This document shows positions 16,494 through 24,664 of a stretch of 44,320 nt of DNA, one piece after another; position 1 is the first letter of the stretch, and every line of letters begins with the position of its first letter. Below the pieces are notes generated by a model that worked only from the letters and a program-made list of their open reading frames with translations, had not been told where the DNA came from and ran no database searches. Position numbers and translations under genes: made by a program. Location: NCBI RefSeq assembly GCF_002898515.1, contig NZ_PPFX01000032.1, forward strand, positions 1-44,320. The letters are read 5' to 3'. This DNA is from Geothermobacter hydrogeniphilus (GTDB lineage: Bacteria > Desulfobacterota > Desulfuromonadia > Desulfuromonadales > Geothermobacteraceae).

Positions 16494-17345
16494 TCAGCCG
16501 CGGGCGCGGCGCTGAGCACTTTCGAGGGTATTATAGAGCAGCATGGTGATGGTCATCGGGCCGACTCCCCCGGGAACAGGGGTGATGGCGCCGGCACGCT
16601 CGCTGACGGAAGCGAAATCGACATCGCCGACCAGCTTCTTCTCACCGATCCGGTTGACACCGACATCGATCACCACCGCCCCCGGCTTGATCCAGTCCCC
16701 CTTGATCATCTGCGGACGACCGACCGCGGCGATGACAACGTCGGCACGCCGCACCACCTCCGGCAGGTCACGGGTCCGCGAATGGCAGAGAGTCACAGTG
16801 GCATGCGCCGCCAGGCACATCAGCGCCACCGGCTTGCCGACGATATTGGAGCGGCCGACGACGACGACCTCCTTGCCGGTCAGGTCGCAACCGACCGACT
16901 CCAGCATCTTCATCACCCCGTAGGGGGTGCAGGGACGAAAGAGCGGGTTGCCGGTAGCCAGCCGACCGACATTGTAGGGATGAAACCCGTCGACATCCTT
17001 GGAAGGCGAAATCGCTTCCAGCACCTTGCGTTCATCAATGTGTTCCGGCAGGGGCAACTGGACCAGAATGCCGTCGATCCGTTCATCTTCGTTGAGCTGG
17101 GCGATCAGTCCGAGCAGGGTCTCTTCACTGGTTTCGGCCGGCAGCTTGTGTTCATCGGAATAGATCCCCGCCTCGCCGCAGGCCTTTTCCTTCATCGCCA
17201 CGTAGACCTTGCTGGCCGGATCCTCGCCGACCAGTACCACTGCCAGCCCGGGCGTCACCCCGCCGGCCTTGAGTTGTTCCGTACCCTGACGGATTTCCTC
17301 ACGCAACCGCGCCGCGATCACCTTGCCATCGATAATCTCTGCCAT
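16494..17345 (-). CDS. folD: Bifunctional methylenetetrahydrofolate dehydrogenase/cyclohydrolase
   Basis: A 283-residue enzyme that converts 5,10-methylene-THF to 10-formyl-THF by way of methenyl-THF, using the methylene-THF made by GcvT next door. Signatures: [18 protein letters not shown] (with the catalytic Lys), [26 protein letters not shown], and [13 protein letters not shown] for NADP. The ATG at 17345 lies 9 nt after AGAGGAG; a GTG two codons upstream is too close to that site. A sigma-70-like promoter is at 17399-17427. Confidence 0.96.
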   Translation of the reverse strand: MAEIIDGKVIAARLREEIRQGTEQLKAGGVTPGLAVVLVGEDPASKVYVAMKEKACGEAGIYSDEHKLPAETSEETLLGLIAQLNEDERIDGILVQLPLPEHIDERKVLEAISPSKDVDGFHPYNVGRLATGNPLFRPCTPYGVMKMLESVGCDLTGKEVVVVGRSNIVGKPVALMCLAAHATVTLCHSRTRDLPEVVRRADVVIAAVGRPQMIKGDWIKPGAVVIDVGVNRIGEKKLVGDVDFASVSERAGAITPVPGGVGPMTITMLLYNTLESAQRRARG

Positions 17346-17398
17346 GCTCACAGTCTCCTCTTCTGCTGATGGATTAAGCCTCGCGCTTAACCAATGAA

Positions 17399-17427
17399 AC
17401 TATAGGGAAGGCGAAAAATAAAGTAAA
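17399..17427 (-). promoter_or_regulatory. Sigma-70-type promoter of folD (and perhaps gcv)
   Basis: On the minus strand TTTACT (17422-17427) and TATAGT (17399-17404) are 17 nt apart, about 54 nt before the folD start. It lies just after the terminator of the upstream fmdB-like gene. Confidence 0.65.
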
Positions 17428-17460
17428 CCTGCCGGTGGATTTTGGCCGGATAGCGTCTAC

Positions 17461-17496
17461 AAAAAAAAATCCCCGGTCGAACGACCGGGGATTTTT
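17461..17496 (-). terminator. Rho-independent terminator after the FmdB-like gene
   Basis: ATCCCCGGTC-GAAC-GACCGGGGAT is a perfect 10-bp stem with nine T's after it on the minus strand and five on the plus strand. Its first T-run touches the stop codon at 17496-17498. Confidence 0.93.
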
Positions 17497-17759
17497 CAGG
17501 CATTGGCTGCCGACTTGGGACAACCGTCACAGGCGCTCGGTTTGCTTTCCTTGCCGCCCGCGGAGCAACTGTCAGTCTTGCTGCCGCCGTATCCCTGGGC
17601 ATACCACCCTCCCCCTTTAAGGGTAAAGGCGGTCTGAGAAATCAGCTTGCGGACCGCACCGCCGCACTCACGGCAAGCGGTCAGCGGGGCATCGGAAAAT
17701 TTCTGTCGGGCTTCGAACTTGAGTCCACAGGATTCACAAAGATACTCGTAAAGCGGCAT
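17496..17759 (-). CDS. FmdB-family zinc-ribbon protein
   Basis: An 87-residue protein starting MPLYEYLCESCGLKFEARQKFSDAP, the FmdB/CxxC_CxxC_SSSS pattern. C8, C11, C29 and C32 would bind zinc. Further Cys in the tail (CSAGG, CDGCPKS) are less conserved. Family members are often called regulatory proteins but a general function is not established. A GGAGG site precedes the ATG by about 7 nt. It is a single gene with its own terminator. Confidence 0.88.
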   Translation of the reverse strand: MPLYEYLCESCGLKFEARQKFSDAPLTACRECGGAVRKLISQTAFTLKGGGWYAQGYGGSKTDSCSAGGKESKPSACDGCPKSAANA

Positions 17760-17906
17760 GACAACAAACCTCCGGATCTGTTTTCGGCCGCCAATCTAAT
17801 GATTTCCCCGGCAATTGTCAAGTTGGCCGGCATCCTGCTGAAAAGTTCCGCCAAAACGAACCTTGACCAACAGCCGGGAACCTCGTAACGTGAAAAGCTC
17901 CTTAAC

Positions 17907-17936
17907 GCCTGAATCAGTGAGCCCACGGATTCAGGC
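17907..17936. repeat. Terminal-repeat pair without interior (family T, minimal form)
   Basis: GCCTGAATC and GATTCAGGC enclose AGTGAGCCCACG. The sequence equals the two ends of the element at 22841-23014 (CCTGAATCAGTGAG ... CACGGATTCAGG) joined with the 130-nt interior missing. It lies 24 nt before the next ATG. Confidence 0.6.
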
Positions 17937-17960
17937 AACCACTTGTGAGCAAAACGTTCC

Positions 17961-18656
17961 ATGCAACCACTGGCCATTGAATATCGCTGCCTGCTGCCTC
18001 CCGGAGAAACCGTCAGCTTCCACCTGGCGCTCGACTCGAAAAACCTCGATCTGCTTGACCGACCGCGGCAGGATCCTCCGGAATGGGCAGCCCTCGGCTT
18101 CCACCAGTGCCCCCACTGTCCTCTGCAGACCACCCAGATCCCCTTCTGCCCGGCGGCAGCCGCCATCTCCCCCCTGGTCGACTGCTGCAGCGACCTGGTC
18201 TCCCACGAACAACTGGTGCTGGAAGTGGTCACTCCGGAACGCACCATCCGCGGCAGCATCACCGCCCAGAAAGCCCTGGGTTCGCTGATGGGGCTGCTGC
18301 TGGCGGTCAGCGGTTGTCCACGCACCGCCTGGTTCAAACCGATGGCCCGTTTTCACCTGCCCCTGGCCAACGAGCATGAAACCCTCTACCGGGCCGTAAG
18401 CATGTACCTGCTGGGTCAATACTTTCGGTCCCGGGCGGGAAAGGACGCCGACCTGAATCTGGAGGGGCTGTATACCATCTACACCGACCTGCGCATCGTC
18501 AACCGGCAACTGGCCAACCGCCTGCATCGGATTGTCAACCAGGACTCAACCCTCAACGCCCTGGTCATCCTCGATATCCTCGCCCGTCAGGTGCCGGTCG
18601 GCATCGAGGAGGAACTCGATTCACTGCGACCGCTGTTCAGGACCTATCTGGACTGA
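17961..18656 (+). CDS. Conserved-looking protein of unknown function with a CPHC motif
   Basis: A 231-residue soluble protein that I do not recognise with certainty; it resembles Geobacter-type hypothetical proteins of the DUF6901 kind. Seen in it: a beta-rich N-terminal part (about 1-50), a CPHC pair (51-54) followed by 'PLQTTQIPFCPAAAAISPLVDCC' with three more Cys (about 55-80), then a helical C-terminal half. The GFHQCPHCPL context suggests metal binding. No signal peptide or membrane helix is seen. Base composition and codon use fit the neighbours. There is no clear ribosome site. It is alone on the plus strand between the FmdB-like gene and the DUF167 gene. Confidence 0.6.
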   Translation: MQPLAIEYRCLLPPGETVSFHLALDSKNLDLLDRPRQDPPEWAALGFHQCPHCPLQTTQIPFCPAAAAISPLVDCCSDLVSHEQLVLEVVTPERTIRGSITAQKALGSLMGLLLAVSGCPRTAWFKPMARFHLPLANEHETLYRAVSMYLLGQYFRSRAGKDADLNLEGLYTIYTDLRIVNRQLANRLHRIVNQDSTLNALVILDILARQVPVGIEEELDSLRPLFRTYLD

Positions 18657-18658
18657 AT

Positions 18659-18964
18659 TCAGGATCCCGGGTTCAGGAATTCGGAAAGGATCCGACGGGC
18701 GTCGGACTCGGAGACGCCATGCAGCAACAGGCGTTTATGACGGGATTTGTCTCCCGATATGAGTTCGACCCGCCCCTTGGCAATGCCGAACAGTTTGCCG
18801 AAAAACTGGCCACAGAGCTTATTGGCGGCCCCCTCCACCGGCGGCGAGGTCAGGCGCACTTTCAACTCATTCCCCTGTATTCCGACCAGCTGATTGCGGC
18901 TTGCCCGGGGCTGAACAAGGATGGCCAGTACGACGCCGTCGGCCACACTCTGCAGACAGGGCAT
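18659..18964 (-). CDS. DUF167 (YggU-family) protein
   Basis: A 101-residue protein of the DUF167/UPF0235 family. The core is VQPRASRNQLVGIQGNELKVRLTSPPVEGAANK, with the conserved PPVEGAAN segment, then a helix and SGDKSRHKRLLL. The ATG at 18964 overlaps the divIVA stop (TGATG), and its ribosome site GAGGAGG is inside the divIVA end. In many bacteria this family sits after yggT and divIVA-like genes, as here. Its function is unknown. Confidence 0.9.
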   Translation of the reverse strand: MPCLQSVADGVVLAILVQPRASRNQLVGIQGNELKVRLTSPPVEGAANKLCGQFFGKLFGIAKGRVELISGDKSRHKRLLLHGVSESDARRILSEFLNPGS

Positions 18965-19512
18965 CAATCCTCCTCGTCATCCTCGGGGACCAGCAGGGGA
19001 ACGGAGGCTTCATCGAAAGGGAGCGGCTCCTCCAGCAGTTTTTCATCCCGGCGGGCATTTTCAAGTTCGACAACCTCAAGGTCAAGCAGTCGCATGTGGC
19101 TTTCCACCAGCGCCCGCAGCGAGGTTTCAAAGGAGATCTTCTGCCGCTTGATCTCCTGGATTTCATTGATCAGTTGGATGCGGCGCTGTTCGGCATCCCG
19201 CACCACCCGTTCGGCCTTCAGTTCCGCCTCGGTGAGGATGATTTCCGCCTCGTTGCGGGCGTTGGACTTGATATCCTCCACCATCTTCTGGGTGGTCAGC
19301 AGGGTTTCCTTGAGGGTCGACTCCCGCTGCTGCATCTCCTGCAGCGAGGAGCGGGTGCGGGCGAGTTCTTCCTTGACCTCCTGGTGCTGACGACTGACGC
19401 GCTCCAACTCATCGGCGACCATTTCCAGAAACTGGTCGACCCCGGCGGTATCGTAGCCGAGCAGCCGGGTCTTGAACTGGTGCTGCTGAATATCAATCGG
19501 GGTAATCGCCAT
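18964..19512 (-). CDS. DivIVA-domain coiled-coil protein
   Basis: A 182-residue protein. The N-terminal membrane-curvature-sensing part is ITPIDIQQHQFKTRLLGYDTAGVDQFLEMVADE (about 3-36), the standard DivIVA opening. The rest to about 160 is a continuous coiled coil rich in Glu, Arg and Gln, ending in an acidic tail (PEDDEED). The start is ATG at 19512, overlapping the yggT stop as TGATG; a GTG one codon upstream is possible. It would gather at curved membranes such as division sites. No phosphorylation or partner site can be read from the sequence. Confidence 0.9.
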   Translation of the reverse strand: MAITPIDIQQHQFKTRLLGYDTAGVDQFLEMVADELERVSRQHQEVKEELARTRSSLQEMQQRESTLKETLLTTQKMVEDIKSNARNEAEIILTEAELKAERVVRDAEQRRIQLINEIQEIKRQKISFETSLRALVESHMRLLDLEVVELENARRDEKLLEEPLPFDEASVPLLVPEDDEED

Positions 19513-19808
19513 CACCAGGCCCCCATGCTTCCCGCCAGCATCACGATCAGCCCGACCACCAGTTTGCGACCGACCTCCAGGGCCAGCATCAGGATGATCG
19601 GTGAAAAATCAAAACCGCCGAATTGCAGCGGGACGAGGCGGCGGATGCGGAACAGAACCGGTTCGGTCGCGTTGTGCAGAAAGCGCACGATCGGATTATA
19701 GGGATCGGGATTGACCCATGAAATCAGGGCCCGACCGATGACGATGAAAAGGTAGATTTGAAAAACCAGGTTGACAATACTGATCAACGACTCGAAGATA
19801 ATCCCCAT
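19512..19808 (-). CDS. YggT-family membrane protein
   Basis: A 98-residue protein with two hydrophobic segments (about 8-28 and 68-92). The YggT core ISWVNPDPYNPIVRFLHNATEP is at about 29-50, with ILRRLVP-like RIRRLVPLQFGGFDFSPI after it. It heads the operon yggT-divIVA-DUF167, whose genes overlap by one or a few bases. The exact function is not established. An AAAGGG sequence lies rather far (15 nt) upstream, so translation may be weak. Confidence 0.9.
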   Translation of the reverse strand: MGIIFESLISIVNLVFQIYLFIVIGRALISWVNPDPYNPIVRFLHNATEPVLFRIRRLVPLQFGGFDFSPIILMLALEVGRKLVVGLIVMLAGSMGAW

Positions 19809-19929
19809 GGCCTGCGGCGACCCTTTCTAACCCTTGGTTTTTACGAGAAAAAATTCCGATCAAAGGACATTTATACAGAATCGTGCCATGCCTGTCAAAC
19901 CTTTCGGCAGGCGGCCCCGGTCGGTCTTT

Positions 19930-19958
19930 TTGACAACCGCCGGCAAACCCGCTACAGT
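19930..19958 (+). promoter_or_regulatory. Sigma-70-type promoter of the DAHP synthase gene
   Basis: TTGACA (19930-19935) and TACAGT (19953-19958) with a 17-nt spacer. The start would be near 19965, giving an 88-nt leader. No leader peptide or operator was recognised. Confidence 0.75.
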
Positions 19959-20052
19959 ACCGTCGCACGCTTCAGACGACGGATTTGTCGTTGCTAAACC
20001 ATTGTTTATTAAGCACAAAACAAGCCTCACCGCCGACCAAAGGATAACCCTC

Positions 20053-21117
20053 ATGATGCGCACCAACAACCTCAACGTCAGCGGTCTGACCCCGATCATC
20101 GCCCCGGCGGAACTGAAGCAGGTTCTGCCGGTCAGTGAACGGGACGCCGCCTTCGTCACCGAATCGCGTGATGCGATCAAGAACATTCTCAAGGGCGAGG
20201 ACCGCAGGCTGTTCGTCGTCGTCGGCCCCTGCTCCATTCATGACCCGAAAGCGGCCCTGGAGTATGCCGAGAAGCTGTCGGTTCTCAGCCGCGAGGTGGA
20301 AGACCAGCTGCTGCTGGTGATGCGGGTCTACTTCGAGAAACCGCGCACCACCATCGGCTGGAAGGGCCTGATCAACGACCCCGACCTGGACGGCTCCCAC
20401 CTGATTTCCAAGGGACTCGGCATTGCCCGGCGGCTGCTCAGTGACATCACCTCGCTGCAGATCCCGATCGCCGGGGAGATGCTTGACACCATCACCCCGC
20501 AGTACCTGGCCGACCTCATCAGCTGGGGGGCGATCGGCGCCCGCACCACCGAATCCCAGACCCACCGGGAAATGGCCAGCGGTCTTTCCTTCCCGGTCGG
20601 CTTCAAGAACGGCACCGACGGCAATCTCAAGATCGCCCTCGACGCCATGCAGGCCGCCCATCACAGCCACTACTTCCTCGGCGTCAACCGCGAAGGACGC
20701 ACCTCCATCGTACACACCATCGGCAACCCGGATGTTCACATCGTTCTGCGCGGCGGCAGCAACCGCCCCAACTACTCTCCCGAGGATGTGGCGGCGACCG
20801 AGCAGCAACTTGAAAAGGCCGGCCTCAACCGCGGCATCATGGTCGACTGCAGCCACGGCAACAGCAACAAGGACCACACCCGCCAGGCCGAGGTGCTCAG
20901 CAGCGTCCTCGAACAGCTCAAGGGCGGCAACCGTTCGATCTGCGGACTGATGATCGAGAGCAATCTCAAGGCCGGCAACCAGCCGATCCAGAAGGATCGC
21001 GGCCAAATGGAGTACGGCGTCTCGATCACCGACAAGTGCATTGACTGGCAGACCACCGAAGAGTTGCTGCGCAACGCTCATGCAACCCTCAAGGCACTGG
21101 GCGGGCGCCCCGTCTGA
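20053..21117 (+). CDS. 3-deoxy-7-phosphoheptulonate (DAHP) synthase, class I
   Basis: A 354-residue enzyme that condenses phosphoenolpyruvate and erythrose 4-phosphate, the first step of the shikimate pathway. I chose the ATG at 20053, 8 nt after AAAGGA; the frame is open for 73 codons upstream but that part contains the promoter. Class I AroF/G/H signatures are VVGPCSIHDP, MRVYFEKPRTTIGWKG, GARTTESQTHREMASGLSFPVGFKNGTDG (split by me only for description) and VDCSHGNS. The N-terminal 40 residues would carry the feedback site, but which amino acid inhibits it cannot be told. It is monocistronic with a terminator at 21145. Confidence 0.96.
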   Translation: MMRTNNLNVSGLTPIIAPAELKQVLPVSERDAAFVTESRDAIKNILKGEDRRLFVVVGPCSIHDPKAALEYAEKLSVLSREVEDQLLLVMRVYFEKPRTTIGWKGLINDPDLDGSHLISKGLGIARRLLSDITSLQIPIAGEMLDTITPQYLADLISWGAIGARTTESQTHREMASGLSFPVGFKNGTDGNLKIALDAMQAAHHSHYFLGVNREGRTSIVHTIGNPDVHIVLRGGSNRPNYSPEDVAATEQQLEKAGLNRGIMVDCSHGNSNKDHTRQAEVLSSVLEQLKGGNRSICGLMIESNLKAGNQPIQKDRGQMEYGVSITDKCIDWQTTEELLRNAHATLKALGGRPV

Positions 21118-21144
21118 CGACAGTCGCAGGCGGCTTTACCCCCG

Positions 21145-21180
21145 GACCGGTTCGCGCTAAGATGCGGGCCGGTCTTTTTT
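21145..21180 (+). terminator. Rho-independent terminator of the DAHP synthase gene
   Basis: GACCGG ... CCGGTC with further internal pairs, followed by TTTTTT. It ends 53 nt before the hgcA start, so hgcAB needs its own promoter; none with good boxes was seen in that gap. Confidence 0.85.
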
Positions 21181-21233
21181 GTCCTGCCGGGGTCACAACA
21201 CCGGTCGCCAGGATAGAAACACGGAGTTCTCCC

Positions 21234-22532
21234 ATGCCAGAAACTCAATCCGCCGGGCAGGCCTGCGGCTGCAGCCCGGCAAACGATCCACCAGCAGAAA
21301 ACCAGCGGGCCAGACAGGGCGGCAGTTGCTGCCCCACCGCGGCCGCCGGGGACGAGGGACAGCTGAACGATGCCTGCTGCCCGACGAATCCCGGTGCAGA
21401 CCATGCCGACCGGGGCGAGGAGACCTGCTGCGGGCCGGCTGCAGACCGTTGCTGCCAGCCGGACGAAGCCGCCCGGCGCCGGGGATGGGAACGACCCGGG
21501 CACCGCCTCTGGCACTTCGTCAGCGACCTGTTGCCGACCACGGTCGGCGACGTCCCGCAGGTCAGAACCGAGCTGGCCGCGGCCGACCATGCCGGGCGCC
21601 TGCTGATGCGCTGGGGGATCGGGCGCGACCGCTATCGCATCGCCCCGGGGCTCTACGCCATAGGTCGCCCCGACGCACATTCCGAGGTGCTGGTGAGCGC
21701 CAACTACAAGCTCAGCTTCGACATGCTGCGCAGGGAACTGGCCGGCCGCAACCTGTGGCTGCTGGTACTGGAGACCTACGGGGTGAATGTCTGGTGCGCG
21801 GCCGGCAAGGGAACCTTCGGCACGGAGGAAATCATCAGCCGGGTCAGGACGGTTGGCCTGGAACAGGTCGTCAAGCATCGCCGGCTGATTGTCCCGCAAC
21901 TCGGAGCGCCGGGCGTTGCCGCCCACGAGGTCAAGCGCGACTGCGGGTTCCGGGTCATCTACGGGCCGGTGCGCGCCACCGACCTGCCGGGCTTCCTCGA
22001 CAACGATTTCCAGGCCAGCGCGGAGATGCGGCGGGTACGCTTCTCGACCTTTGACCGGCTGGTCCTGACGCCGGTGGAGTTGACCGGCCTCGGCAAGTCG
22101 ACCCTCTACGCACTGCTCGCGGTGCTGCTGCTGGGAGGCATCGGGCCTTCCATCTTCAGCTTCGACGGGCTCCTCCATCGCGGCGGCGGTGCGCTGCTGG
22201 TTTTTCTTGCCGGGCTGTTTTCAGGCGCGGTGGTCACCCCGTTGCTGCTCCCCTGGCTGCCCTGGCGAGCTTTTGCGGCCAAGGGAGCCCTGGTCGGTGC
22301 GGTGACCGCCCTGCTGATGCTGCTGGTCTGGGGACCGGCTCTCGGCGGCGCCAACGGTCTCGCGTTGCTGCTCGCAGTGCCGGCGGTCTCCTCCTGGTAT
22401 GCGATGAATTTCACCGGGTCGAGCACCTACACCTCCCCGTCCGGGGTGGAAAAGGAAATGCGCCGCGCGATCCCCTTCCAGGCGGCGGCACTGCTGATCG
22501 CGGCCGGCTGCTGGCTGTGGGCGGCCTTTTAG
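21234..22532 (+). CDS. hgcA: HgcA, corrinoid-dependent mercury methyltransferase
   Basis: A 432-residue protein. HgcA passes a methyl group from its cobalamin to Hg(II), giving methylmercury. The family's invariant cap-helix motif is NVWCAAGK at 185-192; C188 matches the Cys that ligates cobalt on the lower face. The corrinoid-binding domain spans about 100-275, and five membrane helices follow (about 291-308, 318-340, 347-366, 374-391, 414-431), as known for HgcA. It is unusual in its length: the motif lies about 95 residues further from the start than in Pseudodesulfovibrio HgcA (C93). The first 74 residues are Cys-rich: CxC at 11-13 and CC pairs at 32-33, 48-49, 65-66 and 73-74. The ATG at 21234 follows GGAG by 7 nt. 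hgcB begins 17 nt after the TAG stop. Confidence 0.96.
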   Translation: MPETQSAGQACGCSPANDPPAENQRARQGGSCCPTAAAGDEGQLNDACCPTNPGADHADRGEETCCGPAADRCCQPDEAARRRGWERPGHRLWHFVSDLLPTTVGDVPQVRTELAAADHAGRLLMRWGIGRDRYRIAPGLYAIGRPDAHSEVLVSANYKLSFDMLRRELAGRNLWLLVLETYGVNVWCAAGKGTFGTEEIISRVRTVGLEQVVKHRRLIVPQLGAPGVAAHEVKRDCGFRVIYGPVRATDLPGFLDNDFQASAEMRRVRFSTFDRLVLTPVELTGLGKSTLYALLAVLLLGGIGPSIFSFDGLLHRGGGALLVFLAGLFSGAVVTPLLLPWLPWRAFAAKGALVGAVTALLMLLVWGPALGGANGLALLLAVPAVSSWYAMNFTGSSTYTSPSGVEKEMRRAIPFQAAALLIAAGCWLWAAF

Positions 22533-22549
22533 AAAAGCGAGGAACGACG

Positions 22550-22837
22550 ATGCGTGAACACGCCTACCTGAACGACACTGTCAGCCTCGAACTGGCCGAG
22601 GAGAAATGCACCGGCTGCGGACTCTGCACCCTGGTCTGCCCCCACGCCGTGCTGCGGGTGGAGGACGGCAAAGCCCGCATCGACGCCCGCGAGCGCTGCA
22701 TGGAATGCGGTGCCTGTGCCAAAAACTGCGCCTTTGACGCCCTCAAGGTCGAAGCCGGAGTCGGCTGCGCCAGCGCCATCATCTACGGCTGGCTGACCGG
22801 CAAGGAAGCGAGCTGTGACTGCGGCGGGGGCTGTTGA
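22550..22837 (+). CDS. hgcB: HgcB, 2[4Fe-4S] ferredoxin partner of HgcA
   Basis: A 95-residue ferredoxin thought to return HgcA cobalamin to the Co(I) state and possibly to deliver Hg(II). Two cluster motifs: C20, C23, C26, C30 and C50, C53, C56, C60. The family-specific Cys is C73 in GVGCASAIIYGW. The C-terminus has C89, C91 and C95 (CDCGGGC) where the characterised HgcB ends in a vicinal CC pair, so thiols are kept but spaced differently. The ATG at 22550 has GAGG 7 nt upstream. The stop is TGA, 3 nt before the family T element. Confidence 0.96.
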   Translation: MREHAYLNDTVSLELAEEKCTGCGLCTLVCPHAVLRVEDGKARIDARERCMECGACAKNCAFDALKVEAGVGCASAIIYGWLTGKEASCDCGGGC

Positions 22838-22840
22838 AAC

Positions 22841-23014
22841 CTTAAACCTGAATCAGTGAGTCCCTTGTCGGCGGACAGCACAAGTCATGGATCTGCCTGA
22901 GCTTCCCCAAAATCACCAGCGAACCTGTGGGTGCGCTTCAGATTTTTGAAAATCTCATTCAGACCAAGCACTTGCACTCTCCATCCAACAGGAACTCACG
23001 GATTCAGGTTTAAG
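22841..23014. mobile_element. Small element with terminal inverted repeats (family T), MITE-like
   Basis: The ends CTTAAACCTGAATCAGTGAG and CTCACGGATTCAGGTTTAAG are inverted repeats with one mismatch, enclosing about 130 nt. The interior has no transposase and only short frames. No clear target duplication is seen beyond the repeats. The same ends, joined without interior, occur at 17907-17936. It may be the internally deleted form of an insertion sequence. Bases 23015-23064 hold nothing recognised. Confidence 0.6.
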
Positions 23015-23064
23015 AATCGAAAAAAGCGGTCTCGCGCCCGTTCGCCAGCGCTCACGAGAGAAAA

Positions 23065-24273
23065 TCAAAGTCCGAACTCCTCCTGCGCCCGCCGCGCAAT
23101 CTCCCCGGCAATCGCCAGCGCGGCAGTCGCCGCCGGCGAGGGCGCGTTGAGAACATGGATCATGCCCGGCGCTGATTCAATGACGAAATCATCGACCAGC
23201 GCCCCGTGCCGATCCACCGCCTGGGCGCGGACGCCGCTGCCCCACCCCTGCAGGTCGGCGGCGTTCAGCTCCGGCAGCAGTCGCCGCAGGTCGGCGAGGA
23301 ATGTCCGTCGGCTCAGGGAACGGTGACATTCGGCGATGCCGACCCGCCAGAATCCGGCGGCCATTTTCCAGAACCCGGGGAAACACAGGGTCTGCAGTAG
23401 ATCCCGTGGGGAAATGTCGGTTCGCCGATACCCTTCACGCTTGAAGGCCAGCACCGCGTTCGGCCCGGCCTCGACCCGGCCGTCGATGTCACGGGTAAAA
23501 TGAACACCGAGAAACGGCAGGTCGGGATTCGGTACCGGGTAGATCAGGTGCCGGACGAGCCCCGCTCCCCGCTCGCCGAGATGGTAATACTCGCCGCGAA
23601 ACGGTACGATGCGTACCGCCGGATCGAGACCCGCGCGCCGCGCGACCAGGTCGCTCTGCAGACCGGCGCAGTTGACCAGGTAACGGCAGCGTCGGCGGCC
23701 ACGGCTGGTCTCAAGAAGAAAACCATCCCCGACAGGTCGAATGCGCCCGACCCGGCAACTGGTCACTACCTCCCCCCCGGCCACCTCGATATCCTCGGCC
23801 AGGGCCGCCGCGACCCGGCGATAGTCAACCACCCCGGTCTGGGGGACCCGCAGTCCGGAGATCCCCGCGACATGCGGCTCATACCGCTTCAGTCCGGCCT
23901 TATCCAGCCACTGCAGGCCCTCAAGCCCGTTGGCCTCGCCGCGCCGCTGCAGAGTTTCAAGGCGCTGGGCTTCTTCCGCATCCAGCGCCACCACCAGCTT
24001 TCCACAGCGTTCAAAGGGGATCTTCCGCCGCCGGCAATAGTCATACAGCGCTTCCCGCCCCTCCCCGCAGAGACGGGCCTTGAGGGAACCTGGCCGGTAA
24101 TAGAGTCCGGAATGGATGACACCGCTGTTGTGCCCGGTCTGCTGACAGGCGACCTCGGCATCCTTTTCCATCACCTGCAACCGCAATCCAGGCCGCACTT
24201 CGAGCAGCTTTCGGGCAGTCGCCAGGCCGACAATTCCGCCGCCGATCACCACCAGGGTGCAATCATGCCTCAT
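23065..24273 (-). CDS. lhgO: L-2-hydroxyglutarate oxidase (LhgO family)
   Basis: A 402-residue FAD enzyme of the DAO superfamily that oxidises L-2-hydroxyglutarate to 2-oxoglutarate and passes electrons to the quinone pool. The dinucleotide-binding start is VVIGGGIVGLATARKLLE (8-25) with the acidic E36 region MEKDAEVACQQTGHNSGVIHSGLYY (only the GHNSGVIHSGLYY part is diagnostic). GEYYHL, LPFLGVHFTRDIDG and the C-terminal NAPSPAATAALAIA are typical. Length equals the family's 400 or so. The annotated family also includes glycerol-3-phosphate dehydrogenase-like members, so the substrate is inferred from closest pattern. Confidence 0.9.
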   Translation of the reverse strand: MRHDCTLVVIGGGIVGLATARKLLEVRPGLRLQVMEKDAEVACQQTGHNSGVIHSGLYYRPGSLKARLCGEGREALYDYCRRRKIPFERCGKLVVALDAEEAQRLETLQRRGEANGLEGLQWLDKAGLKRYEPHVAGISGLRVPQTGVVDYRRVAAALAEDIEVAGGEVVTSCRVGRIRPVGDGFLLETSRGRRRCRYLVNCAGLQSDLVARRAGLDPAVRIVPFRGEYYHLGERGAGLVRHLIYPVPNPDLPFLGVHFTRDIDGRVEAGPNAVLAFKREGYRRTDISPRDLLQTLCFPGFWKMAAGFWRVGIAECHRSLSRRTFLADLRRLLPELNAADLQGWGSGVRAQAVDRHGALVDDFVIESAPGMIHVLNAPSPAATAALAIAGEIARRAQEEFGL

Positions 24274-24357
24274 GTCAAACAGTTTTCTTTCCCTGCCGGG
24301 CAGAAAAAAACGGGTTAATGATTTGATGACAGGAGTCGAAAAGAACTACAGTCCGGG

Positions 24358-24543
24358 TCAGTTGAAGCGCACCATGGTCTCAACTTCCAGGCTCACATCG
24401 TCAATATTGACGCGGACAAGTTTTCCCTCTTCATTCTCGAACCGGACCAGTCCGTCATCGACCCAGGCCTTCACCCGGGAAAGAGGAATACCGAATTTAT
24501 CGGCAGCGGCCTGCGGTTCATACCAGGTCTTGACCAACGACAT
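24358..24543 (-). CDS. Small HTH-like (MerR/excisionase-type) protein
   Basis: A 61-residue protein. MSLVKTWYEPQAAADKFGIP then LSRVKAWVDDGLVRFENEEG resembles the winged-helix DNA-binding unit of MerR and excisionase proteins: helix, turn, recognition helix, then a short beta wing (KLVRVNIDDV). No effector domain follows. The ATG at 24543 has AGGAGG 8 nt upstream. It is divergent from the REC-GGDEF gene (start 122 nt away) and could regulate it. That is a guess from position. Confidence 0.7.
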   Translation of the reverse strand: MSLVKTWYEPQAAADKFGIPLSRVKAWVDDGLVRFENEEGKLVRVNIDDVSLEVETMVRFN

Positions 24544-24664
24544 AAGACACCTCCTACGGCAAGGAGCAGCAGTGCTTTCTACCATTATACCCGCTGAGAA
24601 ACTTTACAACGGCTGCCGGGACGTTATAAATAGGGGCCATATCCTGTTCGAAGACGAGGAACCT

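Noticed and set aside
23015-23064. Transposase remnant inside or beside the family T element
   Set aside because: Translation of the interior in all frames gives only short stretches with no recognisable transposase segment.
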